Positions 47,307 through 56,383 are shown, counted from the first letter of the stretch. The stretch: DNA of 64,000 bases from CBDFNC01 sp965249895 (GCA_965249895.1 CBDFNC010000004.1:248001-312000), one strand, 5' to 3'. A program made the numbers and translations. Notes: a model not told the origin generated them from the letters alone.

Positions 47307-48632
47307 ATGACAAAAAGTTCGAAAGAGTACTGGTTAGAATTTTTCGATGAAAATCCAGAGGCAGACAAATTGGCCGACAACATACGATTTGTAGGCGCTC
47401 AAAGCAGATATACAAGGCCTGACTGGCACCTCCTTTTAACACCAATCATTTACGATAAAACCCTTGTCCGCGAGCAATCCAACAACTTGGCGAAACTCTT
47501 CGAATTGATACAGCAACTGCCGGTGAGATTATTTGATGGAGAGCTAACAGACTTCGCCAAAGCAGTGGGTTTTAGCAACCCTGAATTACGAACCCTTTAT
47601 AAAAAATACGCTTCACAAAAAGGCATTTACCCCTGCCGTTGGGACATTATTCATAGTAGCGAGGGATGGAAAGTGTTGGAGGTTAACGTCGGAGGGGCAT
47701 TAGGTGGCTTTGCGAGTGATGATATACATGCACTGTATGATGAATCGATATCCGAAGAAATGTCTAACGACCCATTACTGAAGCTTTCAGAATCCTGGCA
47801 GAGTCAGTACTCGCACATCGCTCGCCGAATAAAGCAGACACTGGAGCAGTTAGACAATCCAATATTAGTCGTTGTAGACGACGAGAAAATGTTTTCTGAT
47901 AGTCCATTGATAGCCAACAGCGCCGCTAACGTATTATCTGAAAAGCTAAACATAAAGGTAAATGCCATTCCCCATACCGGCCTACAAGCGTTATGCACAC
48001 AACACAAAGGCCAGGTATTGGTATTTGAAGTCTTCGGTTTTAGTGATGTAATCAATAGTGGCACATTAAGCTATCAAACCTACTTCGAAGGGCTGGTTAG
48101 TCATAAAATAGAGTCCACTATTTCTCCGTTAAGTGAGCTTTTCATGAGTAAAGCGATATTGGCGTTATTGAAGCAGGCGGCTCACGACAATCACTTCAAC
48201 GAAAGTGAAATCACGCTCATAGAATCGCTTATTCCTGAAACATACCTGGTAAGCCAAGACACGCTCACCCGGCTAAAGTCCCTGGACCATTCTCAATGGG
48301 TTTTAAAAAACGCTGTGGGTTACGGGGGGCAAAATGTCACTTGTGGTTGGGAAACTGACGGTGATGCTTGGTCAGCGCAGCTTGAGGTTGCCGTTCAGCC
48401 TGATACGCCATTGTGCGTTGTGCAAAAACGGGTCGTTGGGGTACGAGAGCCCACTATATCAATGACGCCAAAAGGTTTGTTTGTTGAGAGTGACCAGCCT
48501 AGCGTCCTCGGTGTTTTCATGCTTGAAGATGAATTTGGCGGTGGAAGTATCCGACAGTCACTCACCGGCGCTGGCATCGTTTCCGCCACCAATCAGGCGT
48601 CCATTGGCGTCATGCGAGTGACTGAAGAGTAG
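47307..48632 (+). CDS. Circularly permuted ATP-grasp ligase, glutathionylspermidine-synthase-like
   Basis: A 441-residue protein. The metal-binding motif Glu125-Val-Asn127 (VLEVNVGGALGGF) comes before the glycine-rich nucleotide loop WVLKNAVGYGGQNV (about 330-343). In ordinary ATP-grasp enzymes the glycine loop comes first, so the order shows a circular permutation, as in the glutathionylspermidine synthase and CP_ATPgrasp families. Such enzymes join a carboxylate, as acyl phosphate, to an amine. The ATG has AAGGG about ten bases upstream. It is divergent from NRPS1 and ends two bases from the converging MFS gene. A role in forming an amide on the NRPS product or a building block is inferred from context; the substrates are unknown. 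Confidence 0.88.
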   Translation: MTKSSKEYWLEFFDENPEADKLADNIRFVGAQSRYTRPDWHLLLTPIIYDKTLVREQSNNLAKLFELIQQLPVRLFDGELTDFAKAVGFSNPELRTLYKKYASQKGIYPCRWDIIHSSEGWKVLEVNVGGALGGFASDDIHALYDESISEEMSNDPLLKLSESWQSQYSHIARRIKQTLEQLDNPILVVVDDEKMFSDSPLIANSAANVLSEKLNIKVNAIPHTGLQALCTQHKGQVLVFEVFGFSDVINSGTLSYQTYFEGLVSHKIESTISPLSELFMSKAILALLKQAAHDNHFNESEITLIESLIPETYLVSQDTLTRLKSLDHSQWVLKNAVGYGGQNVTCGWETDGDAWSAQLEVAVQPDTPLCVVQKRVVGVREPTISMTPKGLFVESDQPSVLGVFMLEDEFGGGSIRQSLTGAGIVSATNQASIGVMRVTEE

Positions 48633-48634
48633 CG

Positions 48635-49897
48635 TCAGGCATTTTCCAGAGACGAAACGTTCGCGCCTTCGTCTCTTTTGTTAAATGCCTTACTGAGATA
48701 AACCACTCCAGCAAAAGACGCCAGCAATACACACACCAACCAAGTGGTCGTTAGCCCAATATGCGCAGCACCAAGTCCGCAAAGTAACGTACCCACTAAA
48801 CCACCGATTCGGGAATTGAGAGAAGAGATGGAATCCACCGTAGAGCGTACTTTATCCGGCGTCGCCTGATGTTGTAACTGGCCTTTCGCTGAAGCGCCTA
48901 ATTCAGAAGAAAAGTCATAGCAAATAAAGAATAACGCAAATACAAAGAGGTCATTTGACAGCGCAAGTACTGTTGCCATAGACAATTGAAAAATCAACCC
49001 CACTAAGAGTACTTTCCCTAGCTGCTGATCTAGCCGCTTACATATCGAGGTCGTTACTCTTGCGGCAATGCTGCCTAAAAACAAGGTGACCGCATAAACC
49101 AGACCATACGCCCAACCGACGGGATCTTCCCCGGACAGCAGCTCAAATTGCACTGGCCAATACTTCTCAATAGCGCTCGCCAGGGGGATGGTGAGAAGCG
49201 CGGTTAACATTAAGCGCCACAGGATGGGATGGCGAACCGCCCTGGCTCCAGCTTGAATTTGTTTAGGCAAATCCACAAGAGTCCGCAAAGAAACACGTTG
49301 AAAACTGCGCGTTTCCGTAACCCACACGAGCGTCAATATGTAGACAATAAGATAACAGCTCAATCCACCCAATAATAAAAAGCGATATAGGGTGAATTCA
49401 TCAATATTGGCAACACCACCAAAATACATAAATCCCGCGCATAGCAATGCCCCTGACGCTCCAAGTCCATTAGTTCTAAGCCCTACTCGGGCAAAACCTT
49501 CCTGTAAACTAATATCACCTTCTGCTTTATTAAACGTCTCAACAAACCATGCGGTAATCGTTCCTGAGCATAGCGCAATTCCAGCCCCCCAAAAAAACAT
49601 TCCGGCAACCGCGCCATAGAAACTCGGCCAAATGAATAAAATAGCCAAAGACAGAATATTAAGGAACAAAGAAAACAAATATACCTTTTTCCGGCCAATC
49701 TTATCCGCCAGTCCACCCGTAGGTAACTCCAATAACATCACAGTTAAACCCATAGTGGCCATGATAATGGCGATTTCCTTTATGCTCGCACCGAAAGCCA
49801 TCATTAAAGGAGTCAGAATGGGTAGCACCAGGAATTGGCCCAGAAAAAATACGCCGAGATAAAGACCGTAGTAGTTGCTCAGTTGAAGGCGGTTCAT
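48635..49897 (-). CDS. MFS transporter
   Basis: A 420-residue, about 12-helix major facilitator. The cytoplasmic loop between helices 2 and 3 carries the family motif as GGLADKIGRKKVY (about residues 60-75). The hydrophobic segments are regular through the whole length, and the length is typical. The ATG is preceded by AGGAA about eight bases upstream. It converges with the ATP-grasp gene (2-base gap) and diverges from the cupin/JmjC-like gene. Its place in the locus suggests export of, or self-protection against, the peptide product, but an unrelated substrate is possible. Confidence 0.92.
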   Translation of the reverse strand: MNRLQLSNYYGLYLGVFFLGQFLVLPILTPLMMAFGASIKEIAIIMATMGLTVMLLELPTGGLADKIGRKKVYLFSLFLNILSLAILFIWPSFYGAVAGMFFWGAGIALCSGTITAWFVETFNKAEGDISLQEGFARVGLRTNGLGASGALLCAGFMYFGGVANIDEFTLYRFLLLGGLSCYLIVYILTLVWVTETRSFQRVSLRTLVDLPKQIQAGARAVRHPILWRLMLTALLTIPLASAIEKYWPVQFELLSGEDPVGWAYGLVYAVTLFLGSIAARVTTSICKRLDQQLGKVLLVGLIFQLSMATVLALSNDLFVFALFFICYDFSSELGASAKGQLQHQATPDKVRSTVDSISSLNSRIGGLVGTLLCGLGAAHIGLTTTWLVCVLLASFAGVVYLSKAFNKRDEGANVSSLENA

Positions 49898-50148
49898 TGA
49901 TTATTCCTGAATCTATAACAGACGAACTAGCCGATGAACATAATGGAATGATCACAAAAATGCCAATCCTTGATATCAAAATCAGCGAATTAATGTAACC
50001 TAATTGTTAATTTCAGCGAAAGGAATTGTCATCCTAACTGAGTCACTAACTCCTCTTGGCGACATTCAGTCAGGGAAGGTTTCATAACTAAGATAATAAC
50101 TTCAACTAAATCATAAAGACCATTTAACCTTTGATGAAAAGTGGAATA

Positions 50149-51093
50149 ATGACCGAAAATATTCTAAAGCACGTACCGGGTATCGATACCGCGCAAGCAG
50201 TTACCACCATTAACGCCGAGCAACTTACAGCAAAGATGTTTATGGATAACTTCGTGTCAAACAATCGTCCGTGTCTCATTAAAGGTGCAGTCAAACATTG
50301 GCCGGCAATAAAAAAATGGCAAGACTCAAACTACCTCAACGCTCAATGTAGGGATGCTCCAACCACCTATTATCCTCATATGAATTACGACCATGCGGAT
50401 AATATGAAAGTAGATGAAACGGTCAAGCCCTTTTCCCATGTGTTGGATATACTCCGCCGCCCCGGTGACGACATCATCAGCGCTCCTTCATTGTTATTCG
50501 ATAAGCCGCCCTTTGACGTATTGGCCCGGGATGTAGCAGGATTTTCATTTCTACCTTCTCCCCCGAGCCCAATCGCCTACCCAGCTTCACGGTCATTCAT
50601 GTATAAGGGCGCCGGAACTGGTTGGCATTTCCATTTTATCGATGAGACGTTAATGTGCCAGGTTATCGGAACAAAAAAGGTTGGTTTACTGCCTCCAGAT
50701 ACAGAAACAGATAACATCGTTTACGATGCCTTTACCACTGATGCATATTTGAAAAATGGTGATTGTTTTGATCCAACGAAAACTTCAAAACTCAAGCCTA
50801 TACTCGCCGTAGTAGAGCCTGGTGATGCACTCTATATTCCTCCTTTTTGGTGGCACGGTATTGAAACTGTAGGATCGGATTTCGGTATCACCATTGCGAA
50901 CTGCTGGCGTTCCCCATTACACGTAATGGGCGATTTATCCTTCCCCACGGTACGCAAAATATGGAAGAAATCACTTACTCATCCAAACAAAAACACACCG
51001 ATTGTGGTAGCCCTAGGCACCTTAAGTCTGCTGGCGCAAGGTGTTCGATTTATTATTAATTTTCGTGTTAGAAAGACGAAAAAAGTTGCCTGA
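50149..51093 (+). CDS. Cupin-8/JmjC-like oxygenase with an HxH variant and a C-terminal hydrophobic segment
   Basis: A 314-residue protein from the ATG at 50149, chosen because GTGGA lies just upstream; in-frame TTG (50131) and ATG (50134) have no ribosome site. The core resembles the JmjC/FIH-type cupin_8 family: GTGWHFHFIDETLMCQV, then GTKKVGLLPP, then VEPGDALYIPPFWWHGIE. These enzymes normally bind Fe(II) through His-x-Asp and a distal His. Here the first motif is His160-Phe-His162, with Asp165 three residues later; His236 is the distal ligand. Either the Asp is displaced by a small gap or the metal site is all-His. Residues about 285-308 are hydrophobic and followed by basic residues, a possible membrane anchor. 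It precedes the phosphopantetheinyl transferase gene by 84 bases. Hydroxylation of a cluster intermediate is a guess. Confidence 0.87.
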   Translation: MTENILKHVPGIDTAQAVTTINAEQLTAKMFMDNFVSNNRPCLIKGAVKHWPAIKKWQDSNYLNAQCRDAPTTYYPHMNYDHADNMKVDETVKPFSHVLDILRRPGDDIISAPSLLFDKPPFDVLARDVAGFSFLPSPPSPIAYPASRSFMYKGAGTGWHFHFIDETLMCQVIGTKKVGLLPPDTETDNIVYDAFTTDAYLKNGDCFDPTKTSKLKPILAVVEPGDALYIPPFWWHGIETVGSDFGITIANCWRSPLHVMGDLSFPTVRKIWKKSLTHPNKNTPIVVALGTLSLLAQGVRFIINFRVRKTKKVA

Positions 51094-51177
51094 GAAGGGG
51101 GCGCGTTATGTGGCGCGTTTAAATTATACAAGTCGATATGCTCGGCTCTTAGATAAACATTGATTGGCGTAACCGGC

Positions 51178-51906
51178 ATGGATCAAGATCAGGCCTTGGC
51201 TCAAAGTGAGCTCAGTTCGTTTTTTTTAAGTCATAATAGGGTTGTTATTGCTCGCTTCCCTAAACTTACGATGTTCAGTTGCGACTATACAAACACTGGA
51301 TACACACAGAGATTATTTGACGAATTTAATATATTCTTTCCTAACACACTTCAGCTTGCCGTTGTTAAACGGCAGGCGGAGTACTTCGCTGGGCGCTATA
51401 CGGCTAAATTAGCACTTTCGGCATTAGGTATTGAAAACACCGCGGTATCAACGGGGGCTAACCGTGCTCCAATTTGGCCAATAGCTATTATTGGCTCTAT
51501 CAGTCATACCCATAACAAAGCCTATTCCGCAGTTGGAACAAAAACAGATTTTGATTATATTGGGATTGATTTCGAAGAATTTATTTCGCCTTCCACGAGC
51601 AAAGACATCGCCAGTACAATCATCAACCCTAATGAACAGGCGCGACTGGCAAGCTACAACTTAAACTTTGAAAAACTGTTAACACTGGTATTCTCGGCCA
51701 AAGAAAGCCTGTTCAAAGCGTTATACCCACAAGTCAATGCGTATTTCGATTTTTCAGCGGCAGAAATGGTGAGTATTGCAGAGCAGGATAATCAATTTAT
51801 TATCCAATTAACCCAATCTTTATCTTCAGGCATGCCAAAAGGGAAGTGTTTTAAGGGGTACTTCAAGCTGATGAATAACCATGTACTGACTGTAATTGCG
51901 GGATAA
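51178..51906 (+). CDS. EntD-type 4'-phosphopantetheinyl transferase
   Basis: A 242-residue Sfp/EntD-superfamily enzyme that moves the phosphopantetheine arm of coenzyme A onto the serine of carrier domains. Visible motifs in order: KRQAEYFAGRYTAK, GSISHTHNKAYSAV, YIGIDFEEF with the magnesium-binding acids, and FSAKESLFKALYP. The length and order match EntD-like PPTases. I chose the ATG at 51178; an in-frame TTG at 51160 would add six residues, and neither has a strong ribosome site. It would activate the roughly dozen T domains of the four synthetases here. Confidence 0.94.
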   Translation: MDQDQALAQSELSSFFLSHNRVVIARFPKLTMFSCDYTNTGYTQRLFDEFNIFFPNTLQLAVVKRQAEYFAGRYTAKLALSALGIENTAVSTGANRAPIWPIAIIGSISHTHNKAYSAVGTKTDFDYIGIDFEEFISPSTSKDIASTIINPNEQARLASYNLNFEKLLTLVFSAKESLFKALYPQVNAYFDFSAAEMVSIAEQDNQFIIQLTQSLSSGMPKGKCFKGYFKLMNNHVLTVIAG

Positions 51907-52133
51907 TTGCAGAAAAGATTGAACAATTTTAATATCTCAAAAGCTCGTTTCGATACTCCGACATCAACTGCTGTACTTAACGAGGCGTTATCAATATAAC
52001 AAATTTGAACGGCGGTAAATTATAATTACAGCCTCCCCGTAAAAAGTATATTAAATATTCAGATTTTGCTGTGTCGGCCGATGCATTTGTGAACACCAAT
52101 TAGCTAAAAGGGCGCGAGCGATCTTTGTTAACA
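51907..52133. other. Intergenic region without recognised features
   Basis: These 227 bases lie between the phosphopantetheinyl transferase and the ISAs1 remnant. No gene, hairpin terminator or promoter was recognised. Confidence 0.4.
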
Positions 52134-52466
52134 TCATGTAAAAATCAACGCTGACCTATATTCTCCTTCCCACGCGGCCTTATTCATTTTTCTTGGTACA
52201 GACTCTTTCCCGGGGGACTTTCTGAAGAGGTTCTGCACTAAACGGCGACAACACGCCATATTCAATGGCGAGTGTCCAGCATACATTTTCTGAGCATCTT
52301 CCCTAAAAATGACATCTAACGCCCAATGCTGCTGATTTTCTATGTGCCAGTGCTGCCTTGAGGCTTGGGCTGCAAGTTCCAGTGGTAGTTCATCGGTACA
52401 AACATAATATGATGTCTCATAACTGCCTGTATCTGAGCCATTGATATTGCGCTCTCGGACTACTGC
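52134..52466 (-). pseudogene. ISAs1-family (H-repeat) transposase fragment
   Basis: The minus-strand frame ending at TGA 52134-52136 encodes about 110 residues of the C-terminal part of an ISAs1/H-repeat transposase. Hallmarks are VRERNINGSDTG, RQHWHIENQQHWALDVIFRED and then LNMACCRRLVQNL. The upstream catalytic part is absent: the fragment stops exactly where the left inverted repeat of the neighbouring insertion sequence starts. The missing half is not found on the other side of that element, so a deletion or several events are needed. Confidence 0.9.
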
Positions 52467-52491
52467 TCAGCAATTCTGGGCGTTGACCAAT

Positions 52492-52510
52492 CCCCTTGTG
52501 TAGCAAGGGG
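52492..52510. repeat. Hairpin CCCCTTG-N5-CAAGGGG near the left IS end
   Basis: A 7-bp GC-rich perfect stem with a 5-base loop, 25 bases inside the left inverted repeat. In insertion sequences such a structure can block read-through transcription into the transposase or form part of the end recognised by it. No run of T follows, so it is not a classical terminator. Confidence 0.5.
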
Positions 52511-52686
52511 TTCAAAGCATCTAAAAAAAGACTTTTCGCGCTAATTTGCTCTACAGTGGCAAAAAGATCACAAAAACCAGCCCCACAATGGCGGATCTCT
52601 CACAACAACTGACGCCACTAGATCACAAAGAAAAACAAATGCTTGGGTATAATGCGTGCACGTTAGACGTTTTTTAAGATAAATTA

Positions 52687-54009
52687 TTGGCCTCACTGCC
52701 TAAAAGTAAAAAACACTTAAGCTTTAGCGCCCTCAGGAAAGCACTATCCGAGCAATTTCTCACCATTCCCGATGGCAGGCAGCAGAGTAAATGTACCTAT
52801 AGCCAGCATGACATATTGATGAGCGCCTTCGCCTGCATGTATTTTCAGGATCCATCTCTGCTTCATTTTCAGAAACGACTGGAGCAAAAATACCAGCGCA
52901 ATAACTTACAAACGATTTTCAATGTTGAGAATATCCCTGGGGATAGCCAGTTACGTGATGTGCTGGATAACATTCCCTCACAGGAGATGGCTGGCATTTT
53001 CAAAACACTTTTCGGTCGTCTTCGTCGTCATAAATACCTGGAAGACTACGCCATCTTACCAGGGGTACTTATGTGCGCCATTGATGGTACTGAGTACCAT
53101 CGCTCCAAGACAGTTCACTGCGAGCAATGTCTCCACAAAAAACAGAGAAACGGTGAGGTAACCCATAGCCATGGGATTTTACAGGGGGCCATTATGCACC
53201 CTGATAAAAAACAGGTGCTGCCTGTGATGCCAGAAGCAATACAAAATGGCGATGGGAGTAAGAAGCAAGACTGCGAGATCAATGCTGCCAAACGGTTTAT
53301 TGATAAATTGAGGGCGGCTCACCCTAGACAGAAGTTTCTTATCTGCGGAGACGGGTTGATGTCTCATCAGCCGTTTATGGAAACCGTGATGGCCAATGGC
53401 ATGCATTGTCTGTTTGTCGCTAAGCCAGGTGATCATAAGTATCTGGAAGAGTGGCTCCAAGCTTATAAGCAGCTACCAACAACACAGCACATGGATAACC
53501 AAGGTCGCACGCATATTTATACCTGGCAAAATGCAGCCCCCCTCCATGGTGGGAAAGGTGCGTTGGAGGTTAACTGGTTCAAATATCAGCTAAAAAATAA
53601 GAAAGGAAGAATTTCTTATACCAATAGCTGGGTAACGGATATCGAGATCACTGAAGCCAATGTACAGCAGATGACCCGAGCAGGTCGATGCCGGTGGAAA
53701 ATTGAAAACGAGTGCTTTAACACACTGAAAAATCGGGGATACCACATTGAGCACAACTATGGCCATGGTGAGCAAAACCTGAGCTATAACATGTATCTTC
53801 TCACCCTATTAGCCTTTTATTTTCATCAGATTTTTGAGCTCACTGACGGAGTGTATCAGGCTTGCCGAGTTTTCTATGGCTCTAAGGCCCACCTGTGGGA
53901 AAACGTTAGGTCAACGATCCGCATGCTCGTTGTAGACGATTGGGAGCATTTGATGGACCTACTTCTCAATGGCGATGATGACGAGGTGACGGCAGTTAAA
54001 AGAAGCTGA
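52687..54009 (+). CDS. IS4-like DDE transposase
   Basis: A 440-residue DDE transposase that appears intact. The catalytic acids are in AIDGTEYH (first Asp, about residue 138), ICGDGLMSH (second Asp) and RWKIENECFNTLKN (Glu within an IS4-type R-x3-E-x6-K signature). A CEQCLHKK segment follows the first Asp. The only in-frame start is a TTG at 52687, since a stop lies just upstream and the next ATG would remove about 40 conserved residues. It sits inside a complete element with visible inverted repeats and is probably still capable of movement. Confidence 0.9.
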   Translation: MASLPKSKKHLSFSALRKALSEQFLTIPDGRQQSKCTYSQHDILMSAFACMYFQDPSLLHFQKRLEQKYQRNNLQTIFNVENIPGDSQLRDVLDNIPSQEMAGIFKTLFGRLRRHKYLEDYAILPGVLMCAIDGTEYHRSKTVHCEQCLHKKQRNGEVTHSHGILQGAIMHPDKKQVLPVMPEAIQNGDGSKKQDCEINAAKRFIDKLRAAHPRQKFLICGDGLMSHQPFMETVMANGMHCLFVAKPGDHKYLEEWLQAYKQLPTTQHMDNQGRTHIYTWQNAAPLHGGKGALEVNWFKYQLKNKKGRISYTNSWVTDIEITEANVQQMTRAGRCRWKIENECFNTLKNRGYHIEHNYGHGEQNLSYNMYLLTLLAFYFHQIFELTDGVYQACRVFYGSKAHLWENVRSTIRMLVVDDWEHLMDLLLNGDDDEVTAVKRS

Positions 54010-54171
54010 AAATACGAATTAGAGGAAAATGCACTTAATTGTGTAGCTTGATCCCTGCCTGCAATTTGAGTGTGAAATCAGGTAGAGCAGCGAGCTTGAG
54101 CAGGTTTGGAGAAAAAACAACCATAAAACCCCTTTTACCTTACTGAGCCAGTTCGCACCAAGAATCGCTGA

Positions 54172-54784
54172 CCCTTATACCCGTCATTTGATGGTTACTC
54201 CATAATATGCATTTAGTCTTTCGCTGGAAATTATCTAATCTATTGATATTACGAGAGTCACTAGCGTCAGTCGACAATGTACTCTGCGTATTCATTTATT
54301 TTACATTCCCTAGAATGTTCTGATCAACGTTCCCCCTAACTACAGCGTACTAGCTCGGATCTGACAAAATAAATCAGCGACAATTAACGGTTAAAGACGT
54401 CAATTTTTTATCATTTTTATCATTTCAATATCCTTCTAAGTACTACGTGTACTCCGAATAAATCGCTTCACTACAACAACCAGATGAATAGATATTTTAT
54501 ATCAACAATTTCAGCTAAATTAGTTTTTAGGACCTTAAATACGAAAAAAATAGGGAGTTCCCATGTCGGGGTAGGAAGCTGCTAGTTTATTAATTGGTCA
54601 TTAACCAACAATTGACTTACAAGTAGAAAATCTATCAGAACATGATAGCAACAAGGATGAAACAACTCACCGAAAAGCCTAACAGGTCACATTTCTGAAA
54701 CGTTTTCAGTAGCTATTATTGACATTTAATTTCATTTAGAATTTTGGAATTAATAACAAAACTGATTATTACTCGGAGATTCCA
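54172..54784. other. AT-rich intergenic region upstream of the GT2/ABC operon
   Basis: About 610 bases between the right IS end and the glycosyltransferase start. No gene is visible. Near the downstream end are an imperfect palindrome (54695-54709) and an isolated TTGACA (54719-54724) without a good -10 at normal spacing. The region is the likely promoter zone of the 54785-59836 operon. Confidence 0.5.
54695..54709. promoter_or_regulatory. LacI-type operator-like palindrome CTGAAACGTTTTCAG
   Basis: The 15-base near-palindrome centres on CG and resembles LacI/GalR-family operators. It lies 10 bases upstream of a TTGACA hexamer and 75 bases before the glycosyltransferase start. No LacI-family gene is in the window, so the match may be chance. 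Confidence 0.25.
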
Positions 54785-55678
54785 ATGGACATTAAGCTAA
54801 TAAGTGTGATCATCCCCACTTATAACCGTGCAGAACTACTGCGTCATACACTCACCTCGCTGTTGAATCAAACGCTTGATAGTGCGAAGTTTGAAGTCAT
54901 AGTGGTGGATGATGGCTCAACTGATCACACTGATAAAGTCGTTGATGAATTCCATCAAAAGCTGAATATCAAATATTTTCACCAGGAAGACAAAGGCTTC
55001 AGAGCGGGTAAAGCCAGAAACATAGGCGCTTCCATTGCCGAAGGCGAATACCTGGTATTTATCGATACTAGCGTGTTGCTGGCCTCTACCACACTGCAGT
55101 CCCATGTTGATCGTCATCAGTTATCGACACAACCCATCGCTATCATAGGATATGTCTATGCATTTGGATTGAGCAATGAAGAAGCAGAAAGCCTGCTTCC
55201 CATCATGAGTAGCAACAATATGGATAGCAGCATTAACTTATTGAAAGATTTAGGTTCATTGGATTTACGAGAGAGCCAATATCAGAAGCTAGGCGATAAC
55301 ATAAGCCTATGGCCAGCTCCATTTGACATTTTCTGGACCTGTCACGTGTCCGTTGAACGCAACCAGTTTATTTCCGTGGGTATGTTTGATGAAACCTATA
55401 ACAGTTGGGGTGGAGAAGACGTGGATCTGGGTATTCGTCTGTTTAAGGCGGGCTGCCAATTTCATATGGATCGGGATATTTGCTCATTCCACTGGCCCCA
55501 CCCCACTGACTCCAATGAAGATAAGTCCGAAACAACCACCAAGCTGGCCCAGGAACTCCATGAAAAATATCAACTTAAGGAAACCAGCTTTTACGGCCTG
55601 GCCACCGATAACCCTTCCATTAGCCTGAACGAAGCTATTTCACTTTACGGTGATCAAACGCTTAGTTTGGTTAACTAG
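54785..55678 (+). CDS. Family 2 glycosyltransferase with an atypical DxD site
   Basis: A 297-residue GT-A glycosyltransferase. The N-terminal nucleotide-sugar fold shows SVIIPTYNRAELLRHTLTSL, VVDDGSTDHT and GFRAGKARNIGA. Where most GT2 enzymes have DxD for the metal and nucleotide, this one reads FIDTSVLLA, keeping only the first Asp. The C-terminal part has the Glyco_transf_7C-type segment NSWGGEDVDLGIRLF. The ATG has a CGGAG ribosome site. It is the first gene of an operon with an acyltransferase (12-base gap) and two ABC genes. No membrane segment is seen. Acceptor and sugar are unknown; glycosylation of a secreted compound is suggested by the exporter genes. Confidence 0.9.
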   Translation: MDIKLISVIIPTYNRAELLRHTLTSLLNQTLDSAKFEVIVVDDGSTDHTDKVVDEFHQKLNIKYFHQEDKGFRAGKARNIGASIAEGEYLVFIDTSVLLASTTLQSHVDRHQLSTQPIAIIGYVYAFGLSNEEAESLLPIMSSNNMDSSINLLKDLGSLDLRESQYQKLGDNISLWPAPFDIFWTCHVSVERNQFISVGMFDETYNSWGGEDVDLGIRLFKAGCQFHMDRDICSFHWPHPTDSNEDKSETTTKLAQELHEKYQLKETSFYGLATDNPSISLNEAISLYGDQTLSLVN

Positions 55679-55690
55679 GAATAGATATCT

Positions 55691-56383
55691 ATGGCTATTT
55701 ATGAAAATGAGTTTCTGCTTCACCAGAATAGTGACGCTTCATCCTGTGAACAAGAATGGCTACAAAAACTACTAAATAAGGGGATTTTGCTAGGTCAAAG
55801 CACGATTATTTCGGGTTGTCCCAGGATTTGCTTTACTCTGGCGCGCGACACTCAGGATTATGCCAAAGACGCTCAGGAAAAAAAACTAAACCTTCGCGAA
55901 TTTGCCGGTAGCATTCGTCTTGGCGATAAATGTTATCTGGAATCGACGGACAGCCCGGCCTTTCATAATCAGAGTGTTAAGCTCACTTGCGTAAAGCGCA
56001 ACAACCTGGCGCCAGGTAAAATCACCATAGGCGACAGGGTCCAACTACAAGGCACTGCTATCGTTGCATACGATAATATCACCATCGGTGATGACGTTAT
56101 CTTTGGTCCTATGGTCACCATAATGGATTGCAGTGGACACTCGCTCACAGACCGTAAGGGGCCCCATGAGATTAGCCAATTAAAAGCCGCTCCCGTCACC
56201 ATAGGTAATAACGCCTGGATTGGTGCCAACACGATAATCTTACGAGGAGTCCAGATTGGCGAAAATGCCGTGATAGGAGCTGGTAGCGTAGTCTACGATT
56301 CGGTTCCGGCAAATTGTATCACCTTGGGTAACCCAGCAAAAATCGTTAAACAGTTGACCAGTAATTATGATTTTTTTCTATAA
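55691..56383 (+). CDS. Left-handed beta-helix (hexapeptide-repeat) acyltransferase
   Basis: A 230-residue protein of the maltose/galactoside O-acetyltransferase type. Hexapeptide repeats run from about residue 115 (ITIGDRVQLQGTAIVAYDNI) to 215 (IGENAVIGAGSVV). The probable catalytic His is in IMDCSGHSLTDR. The C-terminal GNPAKIVK segment is typical. The first 100 residues are a less usual extension. The start ATG has AGGAAT upstream. Its 3' end overlaps the following ABC gene by 17 bases, showing tight coupling. It would transfer an acyl (probably acetyl) group to a sugar or similar acceptor; an NRPS product glycosylated by the neighbour is one candidate. Confidence 0.91.
   Translation: MAIYENEFLLHQNSDASSCEQEWLQKLLNKGILLGQSTIISGCPRICFTLARDTQDYAKDAQEKKLNLREFAGSIRLGDKCYLESTDSPAFHNQSVKLTCVKRNNLAPGKITIGDRVQLQGTAIVAYDNITIGDDVIFGPMVTIMDCSGHSLTDRKGPHEISQLKAAPVTIGNNAWIGANTIILRGVQIGENAVIGAGSVVYDSVPANCITLGNPAKIVKQLTSNYDFFL

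Larger units (their letters stand above)
52467..54171 (+). mobile_element. Complete insertion sequence, about 1.7 kb, IS4-like DDE
   Basis: The left end TCAGCAATTCTGGG (52467-52480) and the right end CCAAGAATCGCTGA (54158-54171) are inverted repeats with 12 of 14 positions matching; a looser match continues for a few more bases. They enclose one transposase gene and about 220 and 160 bases of non-coding end. The flanks show no clear target duplication: the left flank ends CTACTGC and the right begins CCCTTAT. A perfect 7-bp stem hairpin at 52492-52510 lies just inside the left end. The ends were found by eye and the family name is tentative. Confidence 0.7.

Noticed and set aside
52492..52510. 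GC-rich hairpin as a terminator
   Set aside because: It has no T-run on either strand and lies inside the insertion sequence near its end, so it was recorded as an IS feature.
54553..54562. GGGAGTTCCC palindrome and surrounding sequence as a possible riboswitch or regulator site
   Set aside because: It is too short, and no conserved RNA fold or known consensus could be recognised around it.
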